64,000 bases of DNA from Weissella thailandensis (lineage in GTDB: Bacteria; Bacillota; Bacilli; Lactobacillales; Lactobacillaceae). A program made the translations under genes and the position numbers. Positions 47,701 through 55,571 of the stretch are shown here, in pieces (positions within the stretch are counted from its first letter, which is position 1; each line of letters begins with the position of its first letter). A model generated the notes under the pieces. It saw only the letters and a list, made by a program, of their open reading frames with translations, did not search any database and was not told the origin of the DNA. The stretch spans positions 62,001 through 126,000 of the forward strand of contig NZ_BJEC01000002.1 in assembly GCF_005405465.1 (NCBI RefSeq). Direction: 5' to 3'.

Positions 47701-48142
47701 ATGAAATCACCTTTTCAACTAAAGTTGTCGCTCTGTCTGGTTCAGTGCCGAGCACGACCGTTAGTTCACCCATACTTGGCAAGATAATATATAATCCAGC
47801 CAAATATGGCTTTAAATCCGTTAACGTTGGCTGATTATCTTGTGTATTAATGACACTACTAATCTGCAATAAATTGTGATAACCAATTTGGTTTTCAACT
47901 AGAAAAACGATTGGATACGTTTGTGAAGACTGCATGCCAACCAGTTCTGCAGTCAAACCTAAAATCGGTTGCATGCCAGCCTTTTTTGCCGCTTGATAGA
48001 AATCATACATACCATACAACACGTTATAATCCGTCAAGGCAACTGCCTGATAGCCTTTTTCTTGGGCAGCCTTTATCAATTGTTGAGGGGTCATCGGGCT
48101 CCGCAACAAACTAAATGCCGTCATGGTTTGCAGTGGTACCAT
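44777..48142 (-). CDS. dnaE: DNA polymerase III subunit alpha (DnaE type)
   Basis: About 1121 residues. The N-terminal PHP domain (1-200) starts FSLLRSPMTPQQLIKAAQEK. The polymerase core follows, with GPGRGSAAGSLVAYVL and the catalytic MPDIDIDIPDNRREE (about 390). A tandem HhH region with RSHAVAYSKLAFQLAYIKA is near 740, and a C-terminal OB domain sits at about 985-1060. In Firmicutes DnaE works with PolC on the lagging strand. ATG 48142 has GGAGG five bases upstream; longer frames do not. No proofreading exonuclease domain is present. Confidence 0.97.
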   Translation of the reverse strand: MVPLQTMTAFSLLRSPMTPQQLIKAAQEKGYQAVALTDYNVLYGMYDFYQAAKKAGMQPILGLTAELVGMQSSQTYPIVFLVENQIGYHNLLQISSVINTQDNQPTLTDLKPYLAGLYIILPSMGELTVVLGTEPDRATTLVEKVISLTDETHVFLGISLNMREETVQSIKELADHTGTRIVANETVLYPNASDQFSAQVIQKLGQGEIIANVGLAQKQAATAYLKDSIDWSNEYERRGLSEAVTNTDWIAAHSKVTLEQSAVTVPKYATPQGQSSKDYLAELATTGLTNRLHNLDIDPVPYEARLKEELRIINELGFADYFLIIWDVLNYAHKKSIRTGPGRGSAAGSLVAYVLWITDVDPIAYDLLFERFLNPERHQMPDIDIDIPDNRREEILEYLHEHYGHERVAQIITFSTMAQRAVIRDVARVFGLNPTQIDNLSKAMPRGTANLQASYEDSLPFRNALLDLPVDGELLYQTALKLEGLPRNASLHAAGVVLSAEPLANYMPVQIGDDGRLVTQLPKGPVEALGLLKMDFLALSNLNILDIAIREIQKIPDHESFNIATVSLDDSATLKLFQNGLTNGVFQFESGGMKNILRQLLPDSFEDIVAANALFRPGPMQNIPHFVARKHQKEKQDVPDASMAEILAPTYGIIVYQEQVMRVAERFAGFSLGEADLLRRAMSKKDHDKIAAMKSNFIDGAMALHHEQQVAEQVFSYIETFAQYGFNRSHAVAYSKLAFQLAYIKAHFPAAFYKAVLNDSIADHKKIGIYISEAKLRQVTILRPSLNHSWQGYSMNKQGELQMGLASISGLRRDFREALIQERQEGGQYRDLTNFIGRLPSKYRKVSQLEPLIYAGALDGFGFNRKTLLGSMQGYIDAIGLAGESMSLFESLTPKMHEVDEFPLNEKLGYEHDYLGVYLSGHPIEPYLAALPDSQRTDVANLTVGMPAATVIIYIQNVKKIRTKKGDPMAFVDGIDLTGTLSITIFPKLFKEISPLLVNEKVLLITGKIEQQRGRDALQMIANRIVSGDELLARTPNSAAMTPTGQWYLRIMASAEDAGVMSILQTNLQQHHGVNPVLLVFERNHRKIALDETYWLADDEKTTAAMQALLGKNNVVFKKTP

Positions 48143-48214
48143 AATAGCCTCCTTCTCTAAAACTTCCAATTGATGAATGTTTATTTTAACTTAATTTCAT
48201 TATAGCCATTAAAA

Positions 48215-48242
48215 ATAAAAAAGACCACCTGTGACAGTGATC
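48215..48242 (-). terminator. Terminator of the YjzD-like gene
   Basis: On the minus strand, GATCAC pairs with GTGGTC (one U-G) around an 8-base loop, followed by six T and an A/T-rich tail. Confidence 0.65.
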
Positions 48243-48269
48243 TCCTTCTTACTTATTTGTTAATGATCA

Positions 48270-48458
48270 TTATTTGTCTGCATGCGGTGCAGCAGATTTT
48301 GAAATTGCCACATAAGCAATTGTTCCAATCATACCGATAACCACTGAGAACAAAGAAGTCATGGTTGCATCATAAGTTGCACTTTCAAGCGCACTACCAA
48401 TGTAGCCAAGAACTTCTCCCAAAATAAATGTCCAAACAAAAACTACAATATACTTCAT
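48270..48458 (-). CDS. YjzD-like small membrane protein (DUF2929)
   Basis: A 62-residue protein with two hydrophobic helices: KYIVVFVWTFILGEVLGYIG at the start and FSVVIGMIGTIAYVAI in the second half. The start and size match the YjzD/DUF2929 family of Firmicutes, of unknown function. ATG 48458 has GAGGT six bases upstream. It lies between dnaE and the dihydrofolate reductase gene with its own terminator. Confidence 0.75.
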   Translation of the reverse strand: MKYIVVFVWTFILGEVLGYIGSALESATYDATMTSLFSVVIGMIGTIAYVAISKSAAPHADK

Positions 48459-48551
48459 ATTGACACCTCTTAGCATACCGCCAAAATGTTTTACACCCTT
48501 ATTTTACGCCCCCATGGTTAGTTTGTCACATGTTAATTAATTCACAGTGAA

Positions 48552-49049
48552 CTAACGTCGCGTATATTTAACCAACTGCCAATCATAATCATTAGCATCA
48601 TCAGCAGGCCCTTGGTCAATGACCTCACCCTGCCATACAGTTGAATCGACTGATGGCATCTTAACATCCCCAGATAAATCGGTTTGTAAATATGTCACAT
48701 ATAAGGCATCTGCTGTGGCCATAAAGCTCTCATAAATAGGCTTACCGCCAATAACTTGTAATTTCAAGCCAGCATCATCAGCAAGCTTTTCGGCCTCAGC
48801 GATACTGTAAACCTTTCGAAACCCTTCTGGCACTTCCAAACCTTGATTGTGCGTTAAGACAACGTTTAAGCGGTCCGGTAATGGACGCCCATGAAAACTA
48901 GCCATCGTATGACGTCCCATCAAAGCCACCTCATGCACCGTTGCTTGTTTAAAAAAATGCAAATCTGCTTTTTGATGCCAAGGAACCTGTCCATCAATTG
49001 CAATTGTACCGTCTAAAGTTTGTGCCCAAATCAAGTTTTGTTCAGCCAT
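48552..49049 (-). CDS. folA: Dihydrofolate reductase
   Basis: Reduces dihydrofolate to tetrahydrofolate with NADPH, target of trimethoprim. The 165-residue protein has LIWAQTLDGTIAIDGQVPWH near the start with the conserved Trp, LMGRHTMASF (about 48-57), and LQVIGGKPIYESFM (about 103-116). ATG 49049 follows the ABC-F gene stop by one base, and GAAGGTGGT provides the ribosome site. Neighbours often include thyA, but it is not in the window. Confidence 0.95.
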   Translation of the reverse strand: MAEQNLIWAQTLDGTIAIDGQVPWHQKADLHFFKQATVHEVALMGRHTMASFHGRPLPDRLNVVLTHNQGLEVPEGFRKVYSIAEAEKLADDAGLKLQVIGGKPIYESFMATADALYVTYLQTDLSGDVKMPSVDSTVWQGEVIDQGPADDANDYDWQLVKYTRR

Positions 49050-49050
49050 T

Positions 49051-50955
49051 TTATGCACCACCTTCTACAAGTTCAGATAATTCTTCCCATCGTGTCATCT
49101 TTGCTTCTAATGCATCATTAGTTTCATCTAATTCTTTTTGTAAATCAGCCAGTTTTGTGAAATCATCACCGCTCACATTCATTTCTTCTTCAATATCACT
49201 GACCTTCGTCTCTAACTGAGCAATATCATCCTCAATCGTTGACCATTCTTTCTTTTCGTTCCAAGTTAATTTTTTCTTCTTAGGCGTTGGAACTTTATCA
49301 GCTTTGTCTTCCGTAACAACAGACGATTTGCTCTCTTTTGTTGTTGCAAGCGTAGGCGCCCCATACGTGGCCAAATAATCGCTAAAACGACCATTATATC
49401 GATCGATGTCACCTTGACCTTTAAAAATCCAAAGCTTGTCAGCAATCTTATCTAAGAAATAGCGATCGTGGGAAACTGTAATAACAGTTCCAGAAAATGA
49501 TTGTAGATAATCTTCTAACACCGTTAATGTCCCAATATCCAAGTCATTTGTTGGCTCATCAAGTAGTAACACATTAGGCTGTTGAATCAATAATTTCAAC
49601 AAATATAGGCGTCGCTTTTCACCACCAGAAAGTTGACGAATCAGTGTCCCATGCATAAATGGTGGGAACAAGAACTGCTCCAATAACTCGGCTGCTGAGA
49701 TATGGTTACCGTCCTGATCCACCACTTCTTCAGCAACTTCACTCAAATAAGCAAGCACACGCTTATCTTCGGGAATTGGTTCGGTAATTTGGGTGTAGTA
49801 AGCCATTTTAACTGTTTCACCTATTTCAATCACACCACTATCTAACGGCTGCTGTCCCGCAATCGCATTTAAAAGCGTTGATTTACCAGATCCGTTAGGA
49901 CCCGTAATACCAATCCGTTCATTTCCCTGCACTAGCTCACTAAAATCTTTTAAAATAGTCAATTGATCAAAGGCTAAATTAGCATTTTCAATGTTAATGA
50001 CTTTTTTACCTAAACGCGTTTGACCAAGATTGACCGAAATTTCGCCTTCAACTTGACGGGTGCCTTGTTGGTCTTCCAATTCTGCAAAGGCATTTTCACG
50101 TGCTTTTTGTTTAGTCGAACGCGCTTTGGCCCCTGCATGCATCCAAGCTAATTCTTTTTTATACAGTTGTGCTGACTTATGCTCAGCAACTGCTTCCGCA
50201 CTGACACGTTCAGCCTTAGCAGTGACATACTTTTCATAATTACCCTGATACTCATACAACTTACCAAATGATAATTCAAAAATACGATTAGTGACGCTAT
50301 CTAAAAAGTAACGATCATGAGTCACTGTCATTACAGCACCACGATAATTAGCCAGATACTTTTCCAACCAAGCGATTGAGTCAAAATCAAGGTGATTAGT
50401 TGGCTCGTCTAACAACAATAAATCAGGTGCTTGAATCAGCACTTGTGCCAGACCAACACGTTTACGCTGCCCACCTGAAAGTGCTGAAATTTGCAAGTCT
50501 AAGTTAGGTAAATGCAATTGTGTCAGGATATTTTTCACTTCTGACTCAGCCAACCAAGCATCTTGCTGGGTCATCTGCTGCTCTAATTTGGTATAACAAG
50601 ACAATTTCTTTTCGTCTGTTGGATTTTCTGAATATTCGGCTAATGCCGATTGATAATCACGAATTAGTTGGAAAACCGGTTGCGCACCACTAAAAATAGC
50701 ATCCATCACCTTTTTATTGTCATCTAGCGGTGGCTCTTGTTGTAAGTAACCAATTGTGTAATCCTTCGGTGTATCTATGTTCCCATTATCTGCTGGTACA
50801 ATTTCTGCAATCGCATTTAATAGGGTTGTTTTACCAGTCCCATTTACACCAACAATGCCGACGCGATCGCCAGTCTCCACCAAAAATGACACTTTGTCTA
50901 ACAGTGTTTTTTCACCATAAACACTATGCAGATTTGTTGCCCTTAATTGCTTCAT
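49051..50955 (-). CDS. ABC-F family ATPase (Uup-like)
   Basis: A 634-residue soluble protein with two ABC ATPase domains and no membrane part. Domain 1: GIVGVNGTGKTTLLNA, signature LSGGQRKRVGLAQVL, Walker B DLLLLDEPTNHLD. Domain 2: GITGPNGSGKSTLLNA, LSGGEKRRLYLLKLL, VLLLDEPTNDLD. The linker (about 240-290) is Ala/Lys-rich. The C-terminal coiled coil (about 555-630) fits the Uup-like subgroup. ABC-F proteins act at the ribosome E site or in branched DNA handling; no clear resistance type. It lies between cca and folA, seven bases from cca, in an apparent operon. Confidence 0.88.
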   Translation of the reverse strand: MKQLRATNLHSVYGEKTLLDKVSFLVETGDRVGIVGVNGTGKTTLLNAIAEIVPADNGNIDTPKDYTIGYLQQEPPLDDNKKVMDAIFSGAQPVFQLIRDYQSALAEYSENPTDEKKLSCYTKLEQQMTQQDAWLAESEVKNILTQLHLPNLDLQISALSGGQRKRVGLAQVLIQAPDLLLLDEPTNHLDFDSIAWLEKYLANYRGAVMTVTHDRYFLDSVTNRIFELSFGKLYEYQGNYEKYVTAKAERVSAEAVAEHKSAQLYKKELAWMHAGAKARSTKQKARENAFAELEDQQGTRQVEGEISVNLGQTRLGKKVINIENANLAFDQLTILKDFSELVQGNERIGITGPNGSGKSTLLNAIAGQQPLDSGVIEIGETVKMAYYTQITEPIPEDKRVLAYLSEVAEEVVDQDGNHISAAELLEQFLFPPFMHGTLIRQLSGGEKRRLYLLKLLIQQPNVLLLDEPTNDLDIGTLTVLEDYLQSFSGTVITVSHDRYFLDKIADKLWIFKGQGDIDRYNGRFSDYLATYGAPTLATTKESKSSVVTEDKADKVPTPKKKKLTWNEKKEWSTIEDDIAQLETKVSDIEEEMNVSGDDFTKLADLQKELDETNDALEAKMTRWEELSELVEGGA

Positions 50956-50961
50956 TTTATA

Positions 50962-52179
50962 TTATTTCTTCTCTTTCTCTACAATGTCAGCCGCAGCCTG
51001 TAGCAAGGCTGCTTTGTCATTCACCTGTTCGCCAATAACAACCAAGTGTTCTAAATCTGCCAAGATCTTACCAAACAGTGGTCCCGGTGTCAGGTGCAAG
51101 TTTTTCATTAATTCGCCACCATTGATTGCTAACTCTTTTTTATGCTTAATAGGTAGTGCCTGATAACGGACAGATAAGTCTTCAACGTTAGCTGTAACTT
51201 CACTTAGCCTAATCGTTGCTAGTGCTGTCGTAATAGCATCTTGCGTTTGGTATAGATCCCAATCACTAACATCACCTAATCGTAACTTGTTCATCAACGT
51301 AATGACTGATTTGGCCGTTTGAATCATATCATTTGGTTGCTTCCATAGCTTTAAAAACTCACCAGTATCCTTGGGGCTTAATCCTAACTCAAATGACAAT
51401 AATGACCAAGCTTGGTTATCATCGGTAGGTTGCGCATTTTGTAATAATTCAGCATATGCAGCTAGGTCCTGATCAGTATTTGCTAAGCCAGGCATAAAAT
51501 TAACCAAACCACTCTTAATCATCTCAATTAAGCCATAACTAGCTGAAGTTCCCTGCATAAGTTTTGTAAATTCTACATTGGTCCGTTCTACGGCAATATT
51601 TGCTAACAAAGGCGCATTTTCTGCAATCGCTTTTTGTGTTGCATCATCAATTTTAAAATCTAACTGAGCAGCGAACCTAACAGCGCGCATCATCCGAAGT
51701 GCATCCTCATGAAAGCGTTCCTCTGGTTTACCAACCGCACGTAGTACCTGTGCTGACATGTCTTGAACACCGCCAAACAAATCGATCACTTCGCCGTCTT
51801 TTGTTAAGGCTAAAGCATTGACCGTAAAATCACGGCGCTTTAAATCCTCATCTAAAGACCTGACAAATTTCACCTCATCTGGTCGACGAAAATCGGTGTA
51901 AGTTGATTCTGTTCGAAAGGTCGTTGTTTCATAGCCGGTACCATGGTCTAAGATCATCACTGTACCATGCTCAATACCGGTATCTACCGTACGTTTAAAT
52001 ATCTTCTTAATTTCTTCAGGGTAAGCCGAGGTCGCAATATCAACGTCATGAATTGGTTTACTGAGCATTGTGTCTCGCACCGATCCACCAACAAAATATG
52101 CCTCATAACCTGCCTTTTCGATTGTTTCCAAAATCGGTAAGGCATCAATAAATTCCGATGGCATCTTATTTATTTTCAT
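50962..52179 (-). CDS. cca: CCA-adding tRNA nucleotidyltransferase
   Basis: Adds CCA to tRNA 3' ends, using CTP and ATP without a template. The 405-residue protein has AYFVGGSVRDTML (about 28-40), the catalytic HDVDIATSAYP (about 45-55), RDFTVNALAL (about 116) and RRxRF-like RMMRAVRFAAQLDF (about 165). C-terminal helical domain follows. It is a class II enzyme of the Firmicute (Geobacillus) type. ATG 52179 has GGAGG six bases upstream. Confidence 0.95.
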   Translation of the reverse strand: MKINKMPSEFIDALPILETIEKAGYEAYFVGGSVRDTMLSKPIHDVDIATSAYPEEIKKIFKRTVDTGIEHGTVMILDHGTGYETTTFRTESTYTDFRRPDEVKFVRSLDEDLKRRDFTVNALALTKDGEVIDLFGGVQDMSAQVLRAVGKPEERFHEDALRMMRAVRFAAQLDFKIDDATQKAIAENAPLLANIAVERTNVEFTKLMQGTSASYGLIEMIKSGLVNFMPGLANTDQDLAAYAELLQNAQPTDDNQAWSLLSFELGLSPKDTGEFLKLWKQPNDMIQTAKSVITLMNKLRLGDVSDWDLYQTQDAITTALATIRLSEVTANVEDLSVRYQALPIKHKKELAINGGELMKNLHLTPGPLFGKILADLEHLVVIGEQVNDKAALLQAAADIVEKEKK

Positions 52180-52263
52180 GTTTGGCCTCCTCTTTTCTAC
52201 TATTACTAAGTATACCAGACACCCTAACTTTTTTACGACTTGTACCGTAAGTAGTCACTTTTT

Positions 52264-52287
52264 ATAAATGAATAAGGATTCATTTAT
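52264..52287. repeat. Small perfect inverted repeat between cca and the MYG1-like gene
   Basis: ATAAATGAAT and ATTCATTTAT pair around a 4-base loop, just past the MYG1 gene stop. No T run follows on either strand beyond A/T-rich DNA, so it is weak as a terminator. Confidence 0.4.
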
Positions 52288-52290
52288 CCA

Positions 52291-53121
52291 TTAAGATTCA
52301 CGACCGTTCAAAACATCTTTAGCCAATTGTAACGCGTGTTCCGCTGTGTCTACCACGGCCATGAACCCTGTCCGATGAATAAAAACAATGCCCTCTTCTT
52401 TTATTTGAGGAATTGCGTGCTTCACTTCAAAGCTACCATGAGCAACTGGAACACCTTGAATCATCCAATTACCGTCCTTACGAGGCAAAACAGCAAATAC
52501 TAATTGATCAAACTGTTCTGCGTAGTCTTTCCATGGGCCTGAAATTGGGACGAATAAAATTTGGTCCGATGCAAAAGTCGCTTGTGCAATCACATCTTGT
52601 TGGGCAATTTCTTTGGCAATCGTTTTCTTCACACGGTTCTCTAAAATCATTTTTGCGAAAGCCAACGCACGGTCAAAACTATTGGCTTCATCATCTTCTT
52701 CATAAAAATCATTAATGATATCGGGTACGGTGAATACCTCACTTTGATATGCTGATACGCCATTGTCTAAGGCATCGATACCAACAATGAAATGACTATC
52801 AATTTTCTCGTACACTGCTTGCGTTATTGTCGGTGCCAAGTCTGGATTTAAATCAGCAATGTATTGTTTCCCAAATTGTTGCCAAATCAAACCAAAAGCA
52901 GCCATGGGTACACCGTTAGCATGCTGACGTGTATCATCAATCCCATGATGGTCAAACTCACCACCACCAACGTCGTACACAAAATTGCTTTGATCACCAG
53001 TCATTGTTTCATCACGAGTTCTAACAATTGTTAGCGTCGGGAAAAGACGTGTCATAATGACACTCGCAAAGACATCATCAGCATGAAACTTCCCATTATG
53101 TGTAACTAAATTTTTATACAT
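52291..53121 (-). CDS. MYG1-family protein (UPF0160)
   Basis: A 276-residue DHH-like phosphoesterase of the MYG1 family. The start THNGKFHADDVFASVIMTRL has the family metal motif (H-x-D-D), and FVYDVGGGEFDHHGID (about 47-62) has the DHH motif. The C-terminal FIHRTGFMAVVDT is also conserved. The eukaryotic member is a 3'-5' RNA exonuclease; bacterial members are mostly uncharacterised. It sits between cca and glmS, with a terminator before it. Metal sites look intact. Confidence 0.85.
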   Translation of the reverse strand: MYKNLVTHNGKFHADDVFASVIMTRLFPTLTIVRTRDETMTGDQSNFVYDVGGGEFDHHGIDDTRQHANGVPMAAFGLIWQQFGKQYIADLNPDLAPTITQAVYEKIDSHFIVGIDALDNGVSAYQSEVFTVPDIINDFYEEDDEANSFDRALAFAKMILENRVKKTIAKEIAQQDVIAQATFASDQILFVPISGPWKDYAEQFDQLVFAVLPRKDGNWMIQGVPVAHGSFEVKHAIPQIKEEGIVFIHRTGFMAVVDTAEHALQLAKDVLNGRES

Positions 53122-53177
53122 TGTTAGTCCTCCAAACCATTTTTCCTATTCTCTATTGTACACGTCATACAATGATA

Positions 53178-53211
53178 AAAAACGCTGATTTGTCTAAACA
53201 AATCAACGTTT
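53178..53211 (-). terminator. Terminator of glmS
   Basis: On the minus strand, AAACGTTGATTTGT and ACAAATCAGCGTTT pair with one G-T around a short loop, followed by six T. It starts 11 bases past the glmS stop. Confidence 0.85.
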
Positions 53212-53221
53212 AATAATTTTT

Positions 53222-55039
53222 CTATTGAACAGTAACTGACTTAGCCAAATTACGTGGATGATCAACATCCAAGCCACGTCCTAGTGATGTATAGTACGCC
53301 AATAATTGTGTTGGCACAACACTAACCAATGGTGTCAATAATTCATTGATATCTGGCAAAACCAAGTCATCTTCAGGCTTAGCGACTGCTTGGGTCACAA
53401 TTGTATAAGTCTTAGCGCCACGTGCTTGCGTTTCAGCTAAGTTACCACGAACCAAACCAGCCAAGCGTGGTTGCGTCATCATCGCAATCACGGGTGTATC
53501 TTCCTCGATCAAAGCTAATGTTCCGTGCTTCAACTCACCAGCAGCGAAGCCTTCCGTTTGAACATATGAAATTTCTTTTAATTTCAAAGCAGCTTCTAGG
53601 ACGACGGCTGAATCAACCCCACGACCAATATAAAAGGCATGATGTGCCGGCACCAACATCTCTTCGGCAACTGCTTGAATTTGCTCTTTGTCATCAATGA
53701 TCCCTTGGATGGCAATCGCAATCTTTGATAATTCTTGTTCTAAATCAACATCTAATTGCTCACGATCAGCCAAAGCATAGGCCAAAATAGCTTCGACCGT
53801 TATTTGCGCAACATATGCCTTCGTTGAAGCCACTGCAATTTCGGGACCAGCAATCAAAGGTAACGCATACGTTGCTTCACGCCAAAGCGTTGACTTTTCA
53901 ACGTTCGTTAAGGTCAATGACTTAAAGCCTTGGGCATTGATATTTTGCAAAACCTCACGTGAATCGGCAGTTTCACCCGATTGTGATAAGAAAATAAAGA
54001 ATGGCTTTTCTGATAATAATGGTTGCTCGTAGGCGAATTCTGATGACACATGTACTTCAGTTGGAATACCTGACCAACGTTCGAACAAACGAGCACCCAC
54101 TAATCCAGCATGATAAGACGTACCAGCAGCCACAATATAAATGCGGTCGGCAGCTCGCATATCCTTCACAATACCTTCACCAATTTGTGGCTGACCATCC
54201 TTAGGTAAGTAACGTGAGATCAAGTGACGAATCACCACTGGTTGTTCATCAATTTCTTTTAACATATAGAATGGATAAGCACCCTTATCAGTCTCGGTTG
54301 CATCAATATCCAAATGGAAAGGTTCACGATCCATCGCTTCACCAGCAGCACTAAATAATTGCACATTATCTGGATCAACGATAGCCACTTCCCCGTCATG
54401 TAATTCAATAAAGTCATGGGTTTGGTCAAGCATCGCTACAGCATCGGACGTCACGACATTAAAATCAGCCCCAATACCAATCAACAAAGGTGACTTTTGC
54501 TTAGCAACGTACATCCGCTCAGGCTCTTCACGATCCATCAATAGGAAACCATAAGCAGAATTACTATCTAACAAAGCAATCAACTTTTTCAAAGCTTCAA
54601 AAGTGGTTGCCCCTTCCTTAACAAACTTATCAATCAATTGGACAGCAACTTCAGTATCCGTATCTGATTGGAAAGTCACGTTGGCTAGATAGTCATCTTT
54701 TAATTCAAGGTAATTTTCAATCACACCATTATGGACTAAGTAAAAGCGACCGTCTGCAGAAACGTGTGGATGAGCATTGGCAACCGAGGGACTACCATGG
54801 GTTGCCCAACGAGTGTGGGCAATCCCAGCAGTTCCTTTAACGTTTTTTTCTGAAACCAATTTTACTAATTCTGAAACACGACCATTCTCTTTCACGAGTT
54901 GATCCGTGCCATCAGCCTGATCTGCCACGTATAACCCAGCAGAATCATAGCCACGATATTCTAACTTTTGTAATCCCTTTAATAGAATAGGTGCTGATTG
55001 GTAATTATTTCCCGTAAATCCAACAATTCCACAGAACAT
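53222..55039 (-). CDS. glmS: Glutamine--fructose-6-phosphate aminotransferase (isomerizing), with unusual N-terminus
   Basis: GlmS makes glucosamine-6-phosphate from fructose-6-phosphate and glutamine, the entry step to peptidoglycan amino sugars. The N-terminal glutaminase domain is at about 1-220 (LEYRGYDSAGL, HTRWATHG). Two SIS sugar-isomerase domains follow (FLSQSGETADS near 345; GRGVDSAVVLEAALKLKE near 475), and the C-terminal DHPRNLAKSVTVQ is conserved. Oddity: the sequence begins MFCGIVGF. The catalytic Cys normally directly follows the initiator Met, but here a Phe lies between. The ATG at 55039 has AGGAG six bases upstream and there is no other start. Candidate NagR sites and a strong promoter lie upstream. 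Confidence 0.96.
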   Translation of the reverse strand: MFCGIVGFTGNNYQSAPILLKGLQKLEYRGYDSAGLYVADQADGTDQLVKENGRVSELVKLVSEKNVKGTAGIAHTRWATHGSPSVANAHPHVSADGRFYLVHNGVIENYLELKDDYLANVTFQSDTDTEVAVQLIDKFVKEGATTFEALKKLIALLDSNSAYGFLLMDREEPERMYVAKQKSPLLIGIGADFNVVTSDAVAMLDQTHDFIELHDGEVAIVDPDNVQLFSAAGEAMDREPFHLDIDATETDKGAYPFYMLKEIDEQPVVIRHLISRYLPKDGQPQIGEGIVKDMRAADRIYIVAAGTSYHAGLVGARLFERWSGIPTEVHVSSEFAYEQPLLSEKPFFIFLSQSGETADSREVLQNINAQGFKSLTLTNVEKSTLWREATYALPLIAGPEIAVASTKAYVAQITVEAILAYALADREQLDVDLEQELSKIAIAIQGIIDDKEQIQAVAEEMLVPAHHAFYIGRGVDSAVVLEAALKLKEISYVQTEGFAAGELKHGTLALIEEDTPVIAMMTQPRLAGLVRGNLAETQARGAKTYTIVTQAVAKPEDDLVLPDINELLTPLVSVVPTQLLAYYTSLGRGLDVDHPRNLAKSVTVQ

Positions 55040-55078
55040 GTTTTTCTCCTTATACTACTAATACAACGTTTTCACTAA

Positions 55079-55094
55079 TGGTATAGTATTTTTT
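55079..55094 (+). promoter_or_regulatory. NagR/GntR-type half-operator in the glmS leader
   Basis: AATGGTATAGTATTTT matches the HutC-type GntR (NagR/YvoA) consensus AWTGGTATAGAYCAWT at 12 of 16 positions, with the first ten exact. It lies between the glmS promoter and start codon. Confidence 0.4.
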
Positions 55095-55120
55095 TGTTTA
55101 TTATTTTAAGTTCAATGACC

Positions 55121-55149
55121 ATTATCACGCGTTGCTTAATATCCGTCAA
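55121..55149 (-). promoter_or_regulatory. Promoter of glmS
   Basis: On the minus strand, TTGACG (55144-55149) and GATAAT (55121-55126) with a 17-base spacer, about 80 bases before the start codon. The region 55040-55351 otherwise holds only the operator-like repeats and a terminator; no gene was seen there and no glmS ribozyme core. Confidence 0.7.
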
Positions 55150-55176
55150 TGACTTTATAACGTTTAACATTGTCTT

Positions 55177-55197
55177 TTGGTATAAATTGGTATAGTC
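55177..55197 (+). promoter_or_regulatory. Two direct TTGGTATA repeats upstream of the glmS promoter
   Basis: TTGGTATA occurs at 55177-55184 and again at 55187-55194, one helical turn apart, the second continuing as AATTGGTATAGTC. It resembles half of a NagR (GntR/HutC) operator. It lies upstream of the -35, while a third copy lies downstream of the -10. Confidence 0.45.
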
Positions 55198-55260
55198 TTT
55201 GATTCTTGGATTATTTATGCTTAAATCTCCCTTAATTATAGCCGAAGATTTTTAGACATA

Positions 55261-55292
55261 AAAAAACTGGAACATTACCTGTTGTTCCAGTC
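55261..55292 (-). terminator. Terminator of the His-rich small gene
   Basis: On the minus strand, ACTGGAACA pairs with TGTTCCAGT around an 8-base loop, followed by a T run. It belongs to the GGAACA hairpin family. It lies about 60 bases past the small gene stop. Confidence 0.75.
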
Positions 55293-55351
55293 TCTTAAAT
55301 ATTCAGCTCAAGTGACCAATAGTGGTCAGAGCTCAGTTAATCATCGCCTAA

Positions 55352-55465
55352 TTAGTGCATATCATGATGATGATGGCACTTATCCGGGTGGCGCTGAATA
55401 TCCATGTTTTTATATGCACGAACAGCGCGATCAACTTTTTTGTTCAACATATTAATTCCAAACAT
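55352..55465 (-). CDS. His-rich 37-residue small protein, unrecognised
   Basis: An open frame from ATG 55465 to TAA 55352. It starts MFGINMLNKKVDRAVRAYKN and ends in the metal-binding-like cluster KCHHHHDMH (one Cys, five His in nine residues). GGGAGG lies seven bases before the ATG. A near-consensus promoter (TTGACT, 17 bases, TAGTAT) is upstream, with a perfect 21-base palindrome in the leader and a hairpin terminator downstream. It is therefore an independent small gene between amtB and glmS. The Cys/His tail suggests metal binding (Zn, Cu, Ni or Co); this is inference. The middle is basic and helical. I know no family for it. Confidence 0.75.
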   Translation of the reverse strand: MFGINMLNKKVDRAVRAYKNMDIQRHPDKCHHHHDMH

Positions 55466-55492
55466 AAATTTACCTCCCTTAGTATTTATTCC

Positions 55493-55513
55493 ATGTAAAG
55501 ATAGTCTTTACAT
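55493..55513. promoter_or_regulatory. Perfect palindrome in the leader of the His-rich gene
   Basis: ATGTAAAGA and TCTTTACAT are exact inverted repeats separated by three bases. The element sits about 20-40 bases after the predicted transcription start, where a bound repressor could block transcription. It resembles TGTNA-TNACA boxes but with nine bases between the half-sites, not the seven of GlnR. Confidence 0.55.
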
Positions 55514-55538
55514 TTCTGTAATATTAACTTGTGGACTA

Positions 55539-55567
55539 ATACTAAACTATTTACCTTAAAAAGTCAA
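55539..55567 (-). promoter_or_regulatory. Promoter of the His-rich small gene
   Basis: On the minus strand, TTGACT (55562-55567) and TAGTAT (55539-55544) with a 17-base spacer, starting five bases past the amtB stop codon. Confidence 0.7.
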
Positions 55568-55571
55568 TAAA

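Noticed and set aside
55040-55260. glmS ribozyme upstream of glmS
   Set aside because: The conserved ribozyme core was not seen; a promoter about 80 bases from the start leaves too little leader.
55493-55513. The palindrome before the His-rich gene as a second GlnR box
   Set aside because: TGTAA and TTACA are separated by nine bases instead of seven, and the symmetric arms extend beyond the GlnR core.
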